A stretch of DNA of 9,908 bases from Actinomycetes bacterium (GTDB lineage: Bacteria > Actinomycetota > Actinomycetes > Actinomycetales > Demequinaceae), in contig JAEYUX010000132.1 in assembly GCA_023432235.1 (NCBI GenBank), forward strand, positions 1 through 9,908. Direction: 5' to 3'. Below the pieces are notes generated by a model that worked only from the letters and a program-made list of their open reading frames with translations, did not search any database and had not been told where the DNA came from. Of this stretch, positions 1 to 5,445 are shown piece after piece (position 1 is the stretch's first letter; every line of letters begins with the position of its first letter). Position numbers and translations under genes: made by a program.

Positions 1-606
1 TTTGGCAGCGCCGTCGGCTCGGCACGCCACAAGCGCCTGGTCTCGCTCACCCAGGTCGCCGTTTGTCAGGTTCTCAGGGTTCGTGCAATCGAGAGCGGCG
101 AACTGAGCGTCCACTTCTTCGGTGATCCACGCAGGGTCAGACGGATTTGTAGGGGTGGGCCGTTCGACCGAATCCGTCTCGGTGTCTCCCGCTGGCGGAC
201 CGGCCTGAATCGGTTGCGGAGCGCCCACGTAGAGAACCGGACGGAACTGAAGCTGTGCTGATCGACGGACCAAGTCAAGTGTTGCCTCATCCGGCTCGCC
301 AGGAAGACCGACGACGATGTTCCGATCACCTTGCGTGGAGATCTCCGCCTCAGAGGTACCGGAGGCATCCACGCGCTTACGGATGATCTCAACGGCCTGC
401 TTGAGGTCATTGGAGTCGATGTCCGAACCATCGATCGACTGCGCCTGCAAGATGATCTGACGACCACCTGCAAGGTCGAGGGCGAGGCCCGGGGTGATCT
501 CGGTCTTGTCGGTGGCAACGCCAAAACCCAAGAGGCCGTAAATGATCACAAGGATCCACAACAGGCCGGCCAAGGTCCTTCGGGCGCCTCTGGCAGCTGA
601 AGACAC
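1..606 (-). CDS. secD: Protein translocase subunit SecD (N-terminal part, runs off the window)
   Basis: SecD is a membrane subunit of the SecDF complex, which assists SecYEG in exporting proteins using the proton motive force. The 202 visible residues open with a basic tail and one hydrophobic segment (about residues 11-32), then the conserved SecD start of the external P1 domain: a TPGLALDLAGG stretch near 38-48, EIIRKRVDASGTSEAEI around 73-89 and NIVVGLPGEPD around 95-105. Residues from about 128 on form a Pro/Thr/Asp-rich stretch with two cysteines, a variable part of actinobacterial SecD. The rest, including the later membrane helices, lies outside the window. I chose the GTG at 606 because a purine-rich AGGGAAAG lies just upstream and the hydrophobic segment follows at the expected distance. 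An ATG at 626 is in another frame. The gene is 107 bases downstream of ruvB and appears to have its own promoter. The identification is firm and the start is fairly firm. Confidence 0.95.
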   Translation of the reverse strand, partial: MSSAARGARRTLAGLLWILVIIYGLLGFGVATDKTEITPGLALDLAGGRQIILQAQSIDGSDIDSNDLKQAVEIIRKRVDASGTSEAEISTQGDRNIVVGLPGEPDEATLDLVRRSAQLQFRPVLYVGAPQPIQAGPPAGDTETDSVERPTPTNPSDPAWITEEVDAQFAALDCTNPENLTNGDLGERDQALVACRADGAAK

Positions 607-662
607 GCTTTCCCTACGCTTTCCATGCGGGTGTGGTTCCCGCACGGAGCGGGGCCCCAGCG

Positions 663-692
663 ATTCTAGTTCCACGGCGGTGCGTGAGTCGA
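663..692 (-). promoter_or_regulatory. Candidate secD promoter in the ruvB-secD gap
   Basis: On the minus strand a TCGACT -35-like hexamer (687-692) and a TAGAAT -10 hexamer (663-668) are separated by 18 bases. TAGAAT differs from TATAAT at one place. The predicted start, near 656, would give a leader of about 50 bases before the secD GTG. That leader holds a small hairpin at 639-653 (arms CCCGC/GCGGG, 5-base loop) with no T-run, so it is not a terminator. The 107-base gap contains no other gene. This is pattern evidence only. Confidence 0.45.
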
Positions 693-713
693 ACCGCCCC
701 GCCCATCACCGTC

Positions 714-1799
714 TCATGCATCAAACAGACGCGTGACAGCGTCGGACGTGCCCGAGCGACCGTCCCGAGGCGGACGCCGCTCGATACCGAGATGCGCCCA
801 TGCCGCATCCGTTGCAACACGCCCACGCGGAGTTCGTGCCATCAAGCCCTCTCTGACCAAGAACGGCTCCGCAACCTCTTCGACGGTCTGCGGCTCTTCG
901 CCAACAGAGACAGCCAGCGTGCTGAGCCCAACGGGGCCGCCGCCAAAGCGTTGACACAAGGCGCCGAGAACGGCCCGATCCAAGCGGTCGAGACCGCGAA
1001 GGTCCACCTCGTACACCTCAAGCGCGGCGCGCGCCGCCTCGAGGTCACCCGCTCCATGACCGTGAACCTCTGCCCAGTCGCGCACGCGCCGCAAGAGGCG
1101 GTTCGCGATACGTGGGGTGCCTCGCGACCGCGACGCGATCTCAGCGCCAGCGTCGGCTTCGAGTGCGAAGCCAAGAAGCCGGGCAGATCGCTTCACGATC
1201 GTCGACAGGTCATGTGCCTCGTAAAAGTCGAGATGGGCAGTAAAGCCGAAGCGATCCCGTAAGGGGGCTGGTAAGAGTCCCGCGCGCGTCGTTGCGCCCA
1301 CCACGGTGAAAGGAGGCAAGGTGAGCGGAATTGACGTGGCGCCAGGCCCTTTGCCGACGACAACATCAACTCGGTAGTCCTCCATCGCGAGATAGAGCAT
1401 TTCTTCCACAGGTCGCGCGAGGCGATGGATCTCGTCGACAAACAAGACATCGCCGTCCTCAAGCGATGACAGGATGGCGGCCAGATCGCCCGCATGCTGG
1501 ATCGCAGGGCCCGAAGTCACCCGTAACGACGCCCCGAGTTCCCCGGCAACGATCATCGCGAGAGTGGTCTTGCCAAGACCGGGCGGGCCCGAGAGAAGAA
1601 TGTGGTCAGCGCTTCCGCCTCTGCGCGTTGCCGCCCTCAAGACAAGTGCCAATTGGTCACGGACCACGGTCTGCCCGACAAACTCATCGAGAGAACGTGG
1701 GCGCAGCGCGGCCTCGGCTGAACGCTCAATCGCATCAGCGTCAGCCCCCACCACGCGCGACATCCCCGTCGCGTCCATCTCGTTGTCAGCCACGCCCAC
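714..1799 (-). CDS. ruvB: Holliday junction branch migration helicase subunit RuvB
   Basis: RuvB is the AAA+ ATPase motor of the RuvAB complex, which moves Holliday junctions during recombinational repair in the cytoplasm. The 361-residue reading has Walker A GPPGLGKTT (71-79), Walker B with DEIH (about 118-125), the GATTRAG sensor region (168-174), an arginine-finger-type LRDRFG (180-185), a sensor-2-type GTPRIANRLLRR in the C-terminal half of the ATPase, and a C-terminal winged-helix part ending in R-rich sequence and VTRLFDA. Length and order are normal for the family. The start is not settled. The GTG at 1799 overlaps ruvA by 14 bases, but a GTG at 1793 and ATGs at 1778 and 1763 are in the same frame, and the first 20 or so residues are outside the conserved core. 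The overlap implies translational coupling with ruvA. It probably shares the LexA-controlled transcript starting ahead of ruvA. Confidence 0.97.
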   Translation of the reverse strand: MGVADNEMDATGMSRVVGADADAIERSAEAALRPRSLDEFVGQTVVRDQLALVLRAATRRGGSADHILLSGPPGLGKTTLAMIVAGELGASLRVTSGPAIQHAGDLAAILSSLEDGDVLFVDEIHRLARPVEEMLYLAMEDYRVDVVVGKGPGATSIPLTLPPFTVVGATTRAGLLPAPLRDRFGFTAHLDFYEAHDLSTIVKRSARLLGFALEADAGAEIASRSRGTPRIANRLLRRVRDWAEVHGHGAGDLEAARAALEVYEVDLRGLDRLDRAVLGALCQRFGGGPVGLSTLAVSVGEEPQTVEEVAEPFLVREGLMARTPRGRVATDAAWAHLGIERRPPRDGRSGTSDAVTRLFDA

Positions 1800-2382
1800 C
1801 GCCTAGCGATTGGAGCGCCGCACGGAGGGTAACGGCAACCTCAGCCTCGGTGATCGGCCCAGAAGCGACCGCTTCGACTGCTGTCGCCGCTTGCTTGGCG
1901 CTCCAACCCAAGGTCTCAAGCGCAGCGATCACCTGATCGCGGGCGTCTGATGGCGTGGCAGGCGCCCCGGCGGCACCTCCAGGCAATGTCAGCTTGCCGC
2001 CCAGTTCCAACAGCAACCGCGCCGCGACCTTTGCGCCAACACCCGGCACTCTCTGCAGCGCCTTCTGATCCCCAGCCTGAATCGCCTCAACAAGAGAAGA
2101 AGGCGCATGAACGGCAAGGAGCGCCAACGCCAACCGAGGCCCCACCCCCTGCACCGATTGCAGTGTCTCGAACATGTCGCGCTCGTGGTGTGACTCGAAG
2201 CCATAGAGCGTCATCGAGTCTTCGCGCACCACCAGATGGGTGGCGAGTGATGCCGGTTGCTGAGGCCGCACACCCGCGAGCGTCGCAGGCGTCGCAAGAA
2301 CCCGGTAGCCCACTCCGCCCACATCAAGCACAAGCGACGACGCGCTCACGCTCAGCACTGTGCCCGTCAACTGTGCAATCAC
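1786..2382 (-). CDS. ruvA: Holliday junction branch migration subunit RuvA
   Basis: RuvA binds four-way DNA junctions as a tetramer and loads RuvB. The 198-residue protein has the expected three parts. An N-terminal OB fold begins MIAQLTGTV with the VGGVGYRV turn (21-28) and REDSMTLYGF (53-62). Two helix-hairpin-helix motifs follow, around LQSVQGVGPRLALALL (74-89) and LQRVPGVGAKVAARLL (109-124). After a Gly/Ala/Pro linker (about 133-146) comes domain III (about 147-195), which contacts RuvB. The start is GTG at 2382, with GAAAGG a few bases upstream and no better upstream choice. It lies 49 bases after ruvC, and that gap carries a LexA-type box. It overlaps ruvB by up to 14 bases. Nothing is missing. 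Confidence 0.97.
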   Translation of the reverse strand: MIAQLTGTVLSVSASSLVLDVGGVGYRVLATPATLAGVRPQQPASLATHLVVREDSMTLYGFESHHERDMFETLQSVQGVGPRLALALLAVHAPSSLVEAIQAGDQKALQRVPGVGAKVAARLLLELGGKLTLPGGAAGAPATPSDARDQVIAALETLGWSAKQAATAVEAVASGPITEAEVAVTLRAALQSLGGGRG

Positions 2383-2392
2383 GGATGGCCTT

Positions 2393-2408
2393 TCGAACGT
2401 GTGTACGA
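2393..2408. promoter_or_regulatory. LexA (SOS) box upstream of ruvA
   Basis: The site reads TCGAAC-N4-GTACGA and matches the known actinobacterial/mycobacterial SOS operator TCGAAC-N4-GTTCGA at 11 of 12 fixed positions. It ends 10 bases before the ruvA GTG. On the minus strand a TAGGCT -10-like hexamer (2411-2416) stands directly upstream, so a bound repressor would cover the predicted transcription start. No convincing -35 is visible. The placement suggests DNA-damage induction of ruvAB separately from yebC-ruvC. This is inferred from the sequence match and position. Confidence 0.75.
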
Positions 2409-2413
2409 ACAGC

Positions 2414-2435
2414 CTAGGTGAGAGGTCTCACCTAG
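2414..2435. repeat. Perfect 10-bp-arm inverted repeat at the end of ruvC
   Basis: The arms CTAGGTGAGA (2414-2423) and TCTCACCTAG (2426-2435) are exact reverse complements around two central bases. The ruvC stop codon TAG lies inside one arm. In RNA the repeat could form a 9-bp stem with a 4-base loop, but no T-run follows on the minus strand, so a classical intrinsic terminator is unlikely. It partly overlaps the -10-like hexamer placed before the LexA box. It could be a protein-binding operator or an RNA processing/attenuation hairpin. Confidence 0.6.
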
Positions 2436-2986
2436 CCGCGACGGCGCGCCGCACGTTCGGCCGCCGCCCAGGCGGATTGGGCAGCGGTCGGCTGCGCCGC
2501 AGATTGTGCGCGCGCTCCCCCGCGCAAGGCGTGAGTGATAGCGATCGCTAACGCGTCCGACGCGTCGGCTGGCTTGGGTGGAGAGTCGAGCCCCAGCAGC
2601 GTCGCCACCATGTACCCCACTTGAGACTTTTCCGCCCGACCGTTCCCGGTGATTGCTGCTTTGACCTCGGACGGCGTGTACGTGACCACCGGTAAACCCC
2701 GTCGCTGAGCGGCGACCATGACAAGGCCGGACACCTGCCCTGTGCCCATCACGGTGCGCACGTTGTGCTGAGCAAAGACGCGCTCAACCCCGACAGCGTC
2801 GGGAGCAAAGGTGTCGATTGCCGACTCGATCGCGTCAGCTATTGCAACGAGGCGTTGGGGAACGTCCAACTCCGGTGACGACATCGCCACGGAGACATCG
2901 ACGAGTTGCAGCCGGCGCGGGGCAGGCGCGTCGATCACTCCGAGACCGCACCGTGTCAGTCCGGGGTCAACGCCGAGCACGCGCAT
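2432..2986 (-). CDS. ruvC: Crossover junction endodeoxyribonuclease RuvC
   Basis: RuvC is the dimeric resolvase that cuts Holliday junctions held by RuvAB, with an RNase H-like fold. The 184-residue product begins MRVLGVDPGLTRCGLGVI, giving the first catalytic acid at Asp7. The second is Glu68 in VGVERVFAQHN, and the final pair is Asp141/Asp144 in DASDALAIAITH. This spacing closely follows the E. coli residues 7, 66, 138 and 141. The region TPSEVKAAITGNGRAEKSQV (104-123) is also typical. After about residue 155 the chain becomes an Ala/Arg-rich tail without known motifs, a common variable end. The start ATG at 2986 lies 9 bases after the yebC stop, with only a weak GAAG as ribosome site, so it is probably translated from the yebC-ruvC message. 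All catalytic residues are present. Confidence 0.97.
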   Translation of the reverse strand: MRVLGVDPGLTRCGLGVIDAPAPRRLQLVDVSVAMSSPELDVPQRLVAIADAIESAIDTFAPDAVGVERVFAQHNVRTVMGTGQVSGLVMVAAQRRGLPVVTYTPSEVKAAITGNGRAEKSQVGYMVATLLGLDSPPKPADASDALAIAITHALRGGARAQSAAQPTAAQSAWAAAERAARRRG

Positions 2987-2995
2987 CGGCTTCGA

Positions 2996-3748
2996 CTACT
3001 CGCTTGCCGCCGCGAGCACCTCATCCGAGGCGTCAAAGTTGGCGAACACGTTCTGGACGTCGTCGCAGTCCTCAAGGACGTCAATGAGGCGAAGCATCTT
3101 GCGCGCGCCCTCGACGTCAAGCTCCACCTTCATTGACGGCACCCACGTCGCTTCCGCGGACTCGTAGTCGATGTTGGCTTCTTGAAGCGCGGTGCGAACG
3201 GCAACAAAGTCCGTCGCCTCTGACAGCACTTCCCAGACCTCGCCGAGATCGTCAATCTCCTCGGCGCCCGCCTCGAGCGTCGCCTCCATGATCGCGTCCT
3301 CGTCAGCAGCGTCCTTCGCGACGATGACTTGACCCTTGCGGCTGAACAAATACGAAACCGATCCCGGGTCCGCAAGAGTGCCGTTATTGCGCGTCAGTGC
3401 CGTTCGCACTTCCATTGCGGCACGATTGCGGTTATCCGTCAGACACTCGATGAGCATGGCAACGCCGCCCGGGCCGTAGCCCTCGTACATGATCGTTTCG
3501 TACTCGCTACCGCCAGCTTCGAGGCCCGAACCGCGCTTGACTGCACGATCAATGTTGTCGTTGGGAACGGACGACTTTTTCGCCTTCTGGATCGCGTCGA
3601 ACAGCGTCGGGTTACCGGTGGGGTCGCCCCCACCGACGCGCGCCGCAACCTCAATGTTCTTGATGAGTTTGGCGAACAGTTTGCCGCGCTTGGCGTCAAT
3701 GACTGCCTTCTTGTGCTTTGTCGTAGCCCACTTAGAGTGACCGGACAC
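2996..3748 (-). CDS. yebC: YebC/PmpR family DNA-binding/translation-associated protein
   Basis: This is a member of the YebC/PmpR (TACO1) family, described in different bacteria as transcriptional regulators and, more recently, as helpers of ribosomes at difficult sequences. The sequence alone does not choose between these roles. The 250-residue length is normal. The N-terminus MSGHSKWATTKHKKA and the following DAKRGKLFAKLIKNI are hallmark sequences. Other conserved parts are GGDPTGNPTLFDAIQKAK (40-57), PNDNIDRAVKRGSG (62-75) and the YEGYGPGGVAMLIECLTDN region (about 89-107). An acidic C-terminal half follows. The start is GTG at 3748, with AAGGAG four bases before it, a short but usable spacing. 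yebC next to ruvC is a widespread arrangement. The gap to the upstream membrane protein gene is 60 bases and holds a weak promoter candidate. Confidence 0.96.
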   Translation of the reverse strand: MSGHSKWATTKHKKAVIDAKRGKLFAKLIKNIEVAARVGGGDPTGNPTLFDAIQKAKKSSVPNDNIDRAVKRGSGLEAGGSEYETIMYEGYGPGGVAMLIECLTDNRNRAAMEVRTALTRNNGTLADPGSVSYLFSRKGQVIVAKDAADEDAIMEATLEAGAEEIDDLGEVWEVLSEATDFVAVRTALQEANIDYESAEATWVPSMKVELDVEGARKMLRLIDVLEDCDDVQNVFANFDASDEVLAAASE

Positions 3749-3780
3749 AATGCTCCTTGTCCTTGAAAGATTCGCCCCTC

Positions 3781-3807
3781 AGTGTATGCGGGCACGGTTG
3801 CGACCAA
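3781..3807 (-). promoter_or_regulatory. Weak candidate promoter ahead of yebC
   Basis: In the 60-base gap before yebC the minus strand reads TTGGTC (3802-3807), 15 bases, then TACACT (3781-3786). The -10 fits the TAnnnT pattern, but the spacing is short and the -35 is poor. No terminator-like hairpin with a T-run is seen in this gap, so read-through from the upstream satD module is equally possible. Confidence 0.3.
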
Positions 3808-3808
3808 C

Positions 3809-4183
3809 TCATTTCAGGGCAGAAAGTGCAGCGAGGGCGCCGATTCCAACGAGCGCGGCCCACACGAAGCTCGCGAGAGTGCCCACAATGAATCGTTCGG
3901 ATGCCGCGCTCGAATCGTCCCCAGTGCGCCCGCGCAGTTCGGGGTAACGTCCGAGGCCCTTGATCGCAATGACGACGGCAACGGCTTCGGGAAATCCGCT
4001 GATGATGGCGCCCGTCACGGCCAAGCGCTCAAGCACGCCGATCCAACGTCCGCCCTTAAGAAGACCCTGCGCGGCGACCTCTGACCCCACTGCCTTGAGA
4101 AGCGCACCGACAATCCACATGCCAACGACGCTTGACACCCCGAGTGCACCAATGACAACGAGGATGCTCCACAACACCGTCAT
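3809..4183 (-). CDS. Small membrane protein paired with SatD (DUF3307 C-terminal-like)
   Basis: This 124-residue protein has three predicted membrane helices, at about residues 4-29, 54-76 and 99-121. A conserved-looking segment GRWIGVLERLAVTGAI lies ahead of helix 2, followed by IAIKGLGRYPEL, and then ERFIVGTLASF leads into helix 3. From memory this pattern (an IG-LER motif, a K-G-RxxEL loop, an E...GTL-S helix) resembles the C-terminal part of DUF3307 membrane proteins, which are also found beside satD genes. I cannot run the comparison, and the usual N-terminal half of DUF3307 is absent. No enzyme motif is seen. The ATG at 4183 overlaps the satD stop as ATGA, so the two are translationally coupled and probably work together at the membrane. 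The biochemical function is unknown. Gene identity as coding is strong, and family assignment is moderate. Confidence 0.85.
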   Translation of the reverse strand: MTVLWSILVVIGALGVSSVVGMWIVGALLKAVGSEVAAQGLLKGGRWIGVLERLAVTGAIISGFPEAVAVVIAIKGLGRYPELRGRTGDDSSAASERFIVGTLASFVWAALVGIGALAALSALK

Positions 4184-4800
4184 GCGTTCTCCCCTGGTTC
4201 TTCGGCTCGCTTGAGCAGGTGGGCGGCAACGGGCCGGGCCCGACGCTCCTCGTCAAGCATGGCAGAAGCGACTCGCTGGCTCACGGCCTGAGTCGTAATG
4301 CCAAGGTGGGCTGCGACATCCTTTTGCGTGGCCCCATCAACGAGGAGATCGGCGACTTCCCATCCAGCATTAGTACGACGCCGAACGACTGATGCGAGAA
4401 GTTGCATGATCGCGGTGGCCTGCTCTTCCGCGTCGGAGTCGCTCGCCGCAACAACGAGCGACACTGGCTCGCCACGTCCTCGCGCGCGCTCGACGGCCCG
4501 TCGAGCGTGAATGAACGCGGGGCCGGAACTTGCGCGAGCGGACTCTCGCAGTGGCAGATCGACAGGGCCAGCACCAATACCGATCGACCACTCCCCTTCC
4601 CGCACGAGGCGCAGGGCGAGGTCAACGACGGCTTGTGGCGTTGACACGACAACTTGGATCTCGTCGCCGACGGTGCGCTCGGGCGGGAGGACCACATCGG
4701 CTTTCCACGTTTTGAGCCACGGAGTAAGAGAGTCGAGTAGCAGGTCGACATGGTCACCCCGCGCCGTGGAGTTCCGTTGATCTGCCGTCACAACAAACAT
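4180..4800 (-). CDS. satD: SatD-family protein with C-terminal helix-turn-helix
   Basis: I recognise this 206-residue product as SatD-like; satD was named from an acid-tolerance operon of Streptococcus mutans, and its molecular function is not known. The N-terminal half (about 1-105) has three marks in the order of a class III nucleotidyl cyclase/GGDEF-like fold: FVVTADQR (2-9) with an aspartate after the first strand, VGDEIQVVV (44-52) as the hairpin, and SIGIGAGPV (72-80) followed by GPAFIHARRAVE (93-104). I infer a related fold; catalysis is unproven. Residues about 146-185 form a helix-turn-helix, including ATQKDVAAHLGITTQAVSQR, of the sigma-region-4/LuxR sort. The start is ATG at 4800. 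An in-frame TGA lies two codons upstream, so it cannot extend. No ribosome site precedes it, and the promoter spacing predicts a leaderless message. It is coupled by ATGA to the membrane protein gene. It probably controls its own promoter through the palindromes just upstream. Confidence 0.88.
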   Translation of the reverse strand: MFVVTADQRNSTARGDHVDLLLDSLTPWLKTWKADVVLPPERTVGDEIQVVVSTPQAVVDLALRLVREGEWSIGIGAGPVDLPLRESARASSGPAFIHARRAVERARGRGEPVSLVVAASDSDAEEQATAIMQLLASVVRRRTNAGWEVADLLVDGATQKDVAAHLGITTQAVSQRVASAMLDEERRARPVAAHLLKRAEEPGENA

Positions 4801-4801
4801 A

Positions 4802-4823
4802 GATCAAGGCTAATGCCTTGATC
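4802..4823. promoter_or_regulatory. Palindromic operator candidate over the satD -10 and start site
   Basis: This is an inverted repeat with 9-base perfect arms GATCAAGGC (4802-4810) and GCCTTGATC (4815-4823) around four bases. It begins two bases from the satD start codon and covers the -10. It shares the half-site ATCAAGG with the second palindrome, whose centre is 28 bases away. The likely ligand, by position and by the helix-turn-helix it encodes, is SatD itself; this is inference. Confidence 0.75.
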
Positions 4824-4835
4824 GTGGCAAATCAA
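4807..4835 (-). promoter_or_regulatory. satD promoter, predicted to make a leaderless mRNA
   Basis: The minus strand carries TTGATT (4830-4835), a 17-base spacer and TAGCCT (4807-4812). Counting from the satD ATG, the hexamers occupy -35 to -30 and -12 to -7, so transcription would start on the A of ATG itself. The lack of any Shine-Dalgarno sequence before this ATG agrees. Leaderless genes are common in Actinomycetota. Both hexamers are overlapped by inverted repeats. Confidence 0.65.
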
Positions 4836-4850
4836 GGTTTAGACCTTGAT
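4831..4850. promoter_or_regulatory. Second palindromic operator candidate over the satD -35
   Basis: The arms ATCAAGGT (4831-4838) and ACCTTGAT (4843-4850) are perfect reverse complements around four bases, and overlap the -35 hexamer. The same half-site recurs in the neighbouring palindrome, so the pair looks like a two-dimer operator. It starts about ten bases after the pdxT stop, so an RNA hairpin at the pdxT 3' end is an alternative. There is no real T-run after it. Confidence 0.72.
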
Positions 4851-4860
4851 ACGCAGCGCC

Positions 4861-5445
4861 CTACCGGGAGATGAGATCAACAAGCAACGCGTGAACGCGA
4901 TCGTCACCTGACACCTCGGGGTGAAAGCTCGTCGCAATCGCATTGCCTTGACGCACTGCCACGACATGCCCGCCAGCCGCCTCATTGACCGCCAGCACCT
5001 CGACCGAGTCGCCATGCGACTCGACCCATGGTGCACGGATAAAGGTGGCATGCATCGGCGAGCCGTCAGGCCGCCACACGAGCTCGACCTCCGATGAATC
5101 CACCTGCCGCCCAAAAGCGTTGCGTCGCACTGTCATGTCGATGGCACCCAACGTCTGCTGGTCGCTCGCCCCGCCAATGATGTCGCGCGCCAACAGGATC
5201 ATTCCCGCACAGGTACCAAGAACGGGCATCCCCGCGTCGAGACGCTCCTTGAGCGGCTCCGCCAGGTCAAAGATGCGCATGAGCTTGTCGATCGTCGTCG
5301 ACTCACCGCCCGGCAATACGAGCGCGTCAATCGCGTCGAGTTCGCTGCGCCTGCGAACCCGTACTGCCTGGACGCCCAGGCGGATGAGCGCAGCCTCGTG
5401 CTCACGCACATCCCCTTGCAGCGCCAAGACCCCGACGGTCGTCAT
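4861..5445 (-). CDS. pdxT: Pyridoxal 5'-phosphate synthase glutaminase subunit PdxT
   Basis: PdxT hydrolyses glutamine and passes ammonia to PdxS for vitamin B6 cofactor synthesis (the DXP-independent route). The 194-residue product starts TTVGVLALQGDVREHEAAL, with PGGEST at 45-50, the nucleophile Cys79 in GTCAGM, and the His175/Glu177 pair in FHPE, completing the class I glutaminase triad. RAPW (137-140) is also typical. The reading frame is open 19 codons further upstream, but those residues overlap the Nudix gene and have no family likeness. The ATG at 5445 has AGGAG at good spacing and begins exactly at the conserved strand. It overlaps the Nudix stop by ATGA. The 60 bases after its stop hold the satD control region. 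Confidence 0.97.
   Translation of the reverse strand: MTTVGVLALQGDVREHEAALIRLGVQAVRVRRRSELDAIDALVLPGGESTTIDKLMRIFDLAEPLKERLDAGMPVLGTCAGMILLARDIIGGASDQQTLGAIDMTVRRNAFGRQVDSSEVELVWRPDGSPMHATFIRAPWVESHGDSVEVLAVNEAAGGHVVAVRQGNAIATSFHPEVSGDDRVHALLVDLISR

Noticed and set aside
676..698. 6-bp inverted repeat GGCGGT/ACCGCC after ruvB
   Set aside because: It has a long 11-base loop and no T-run, and short GC-rich repeats are frequent by chance here, so I do not call it a terminator.
682..700. A tRNA T-loop-like GGTTCGACTC on the minus strand in the ruvB-secD gap
   Set aside because: The bases flanking the loop do not pair to make a T-stem, and no acceptor or anticodon arm is present. It more likely includes the secD -35.
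633..1262. A 209-codon plus-strand open frame opposite ruvB
   Set aside because: It mirrors ruvB codon structure, has no recognisable domain and no convincing ribosome site.
3070..3090. Possible second SOS-type site (GAAC...GTTC) near 3040-3060 within yebC
   Set aside because: The GAAC and GTTC halves are two bases apart rather than four and lie deep in coding sequence, so they do not fit the LexA operator.
3958..3965. CCTTGATC, a half-site like the satD operator, inside the membrane protein gene
   Set aside because: It is a single half-site with no matching partner, and is explained by the coding sequence for Ile-Lys-Gly.
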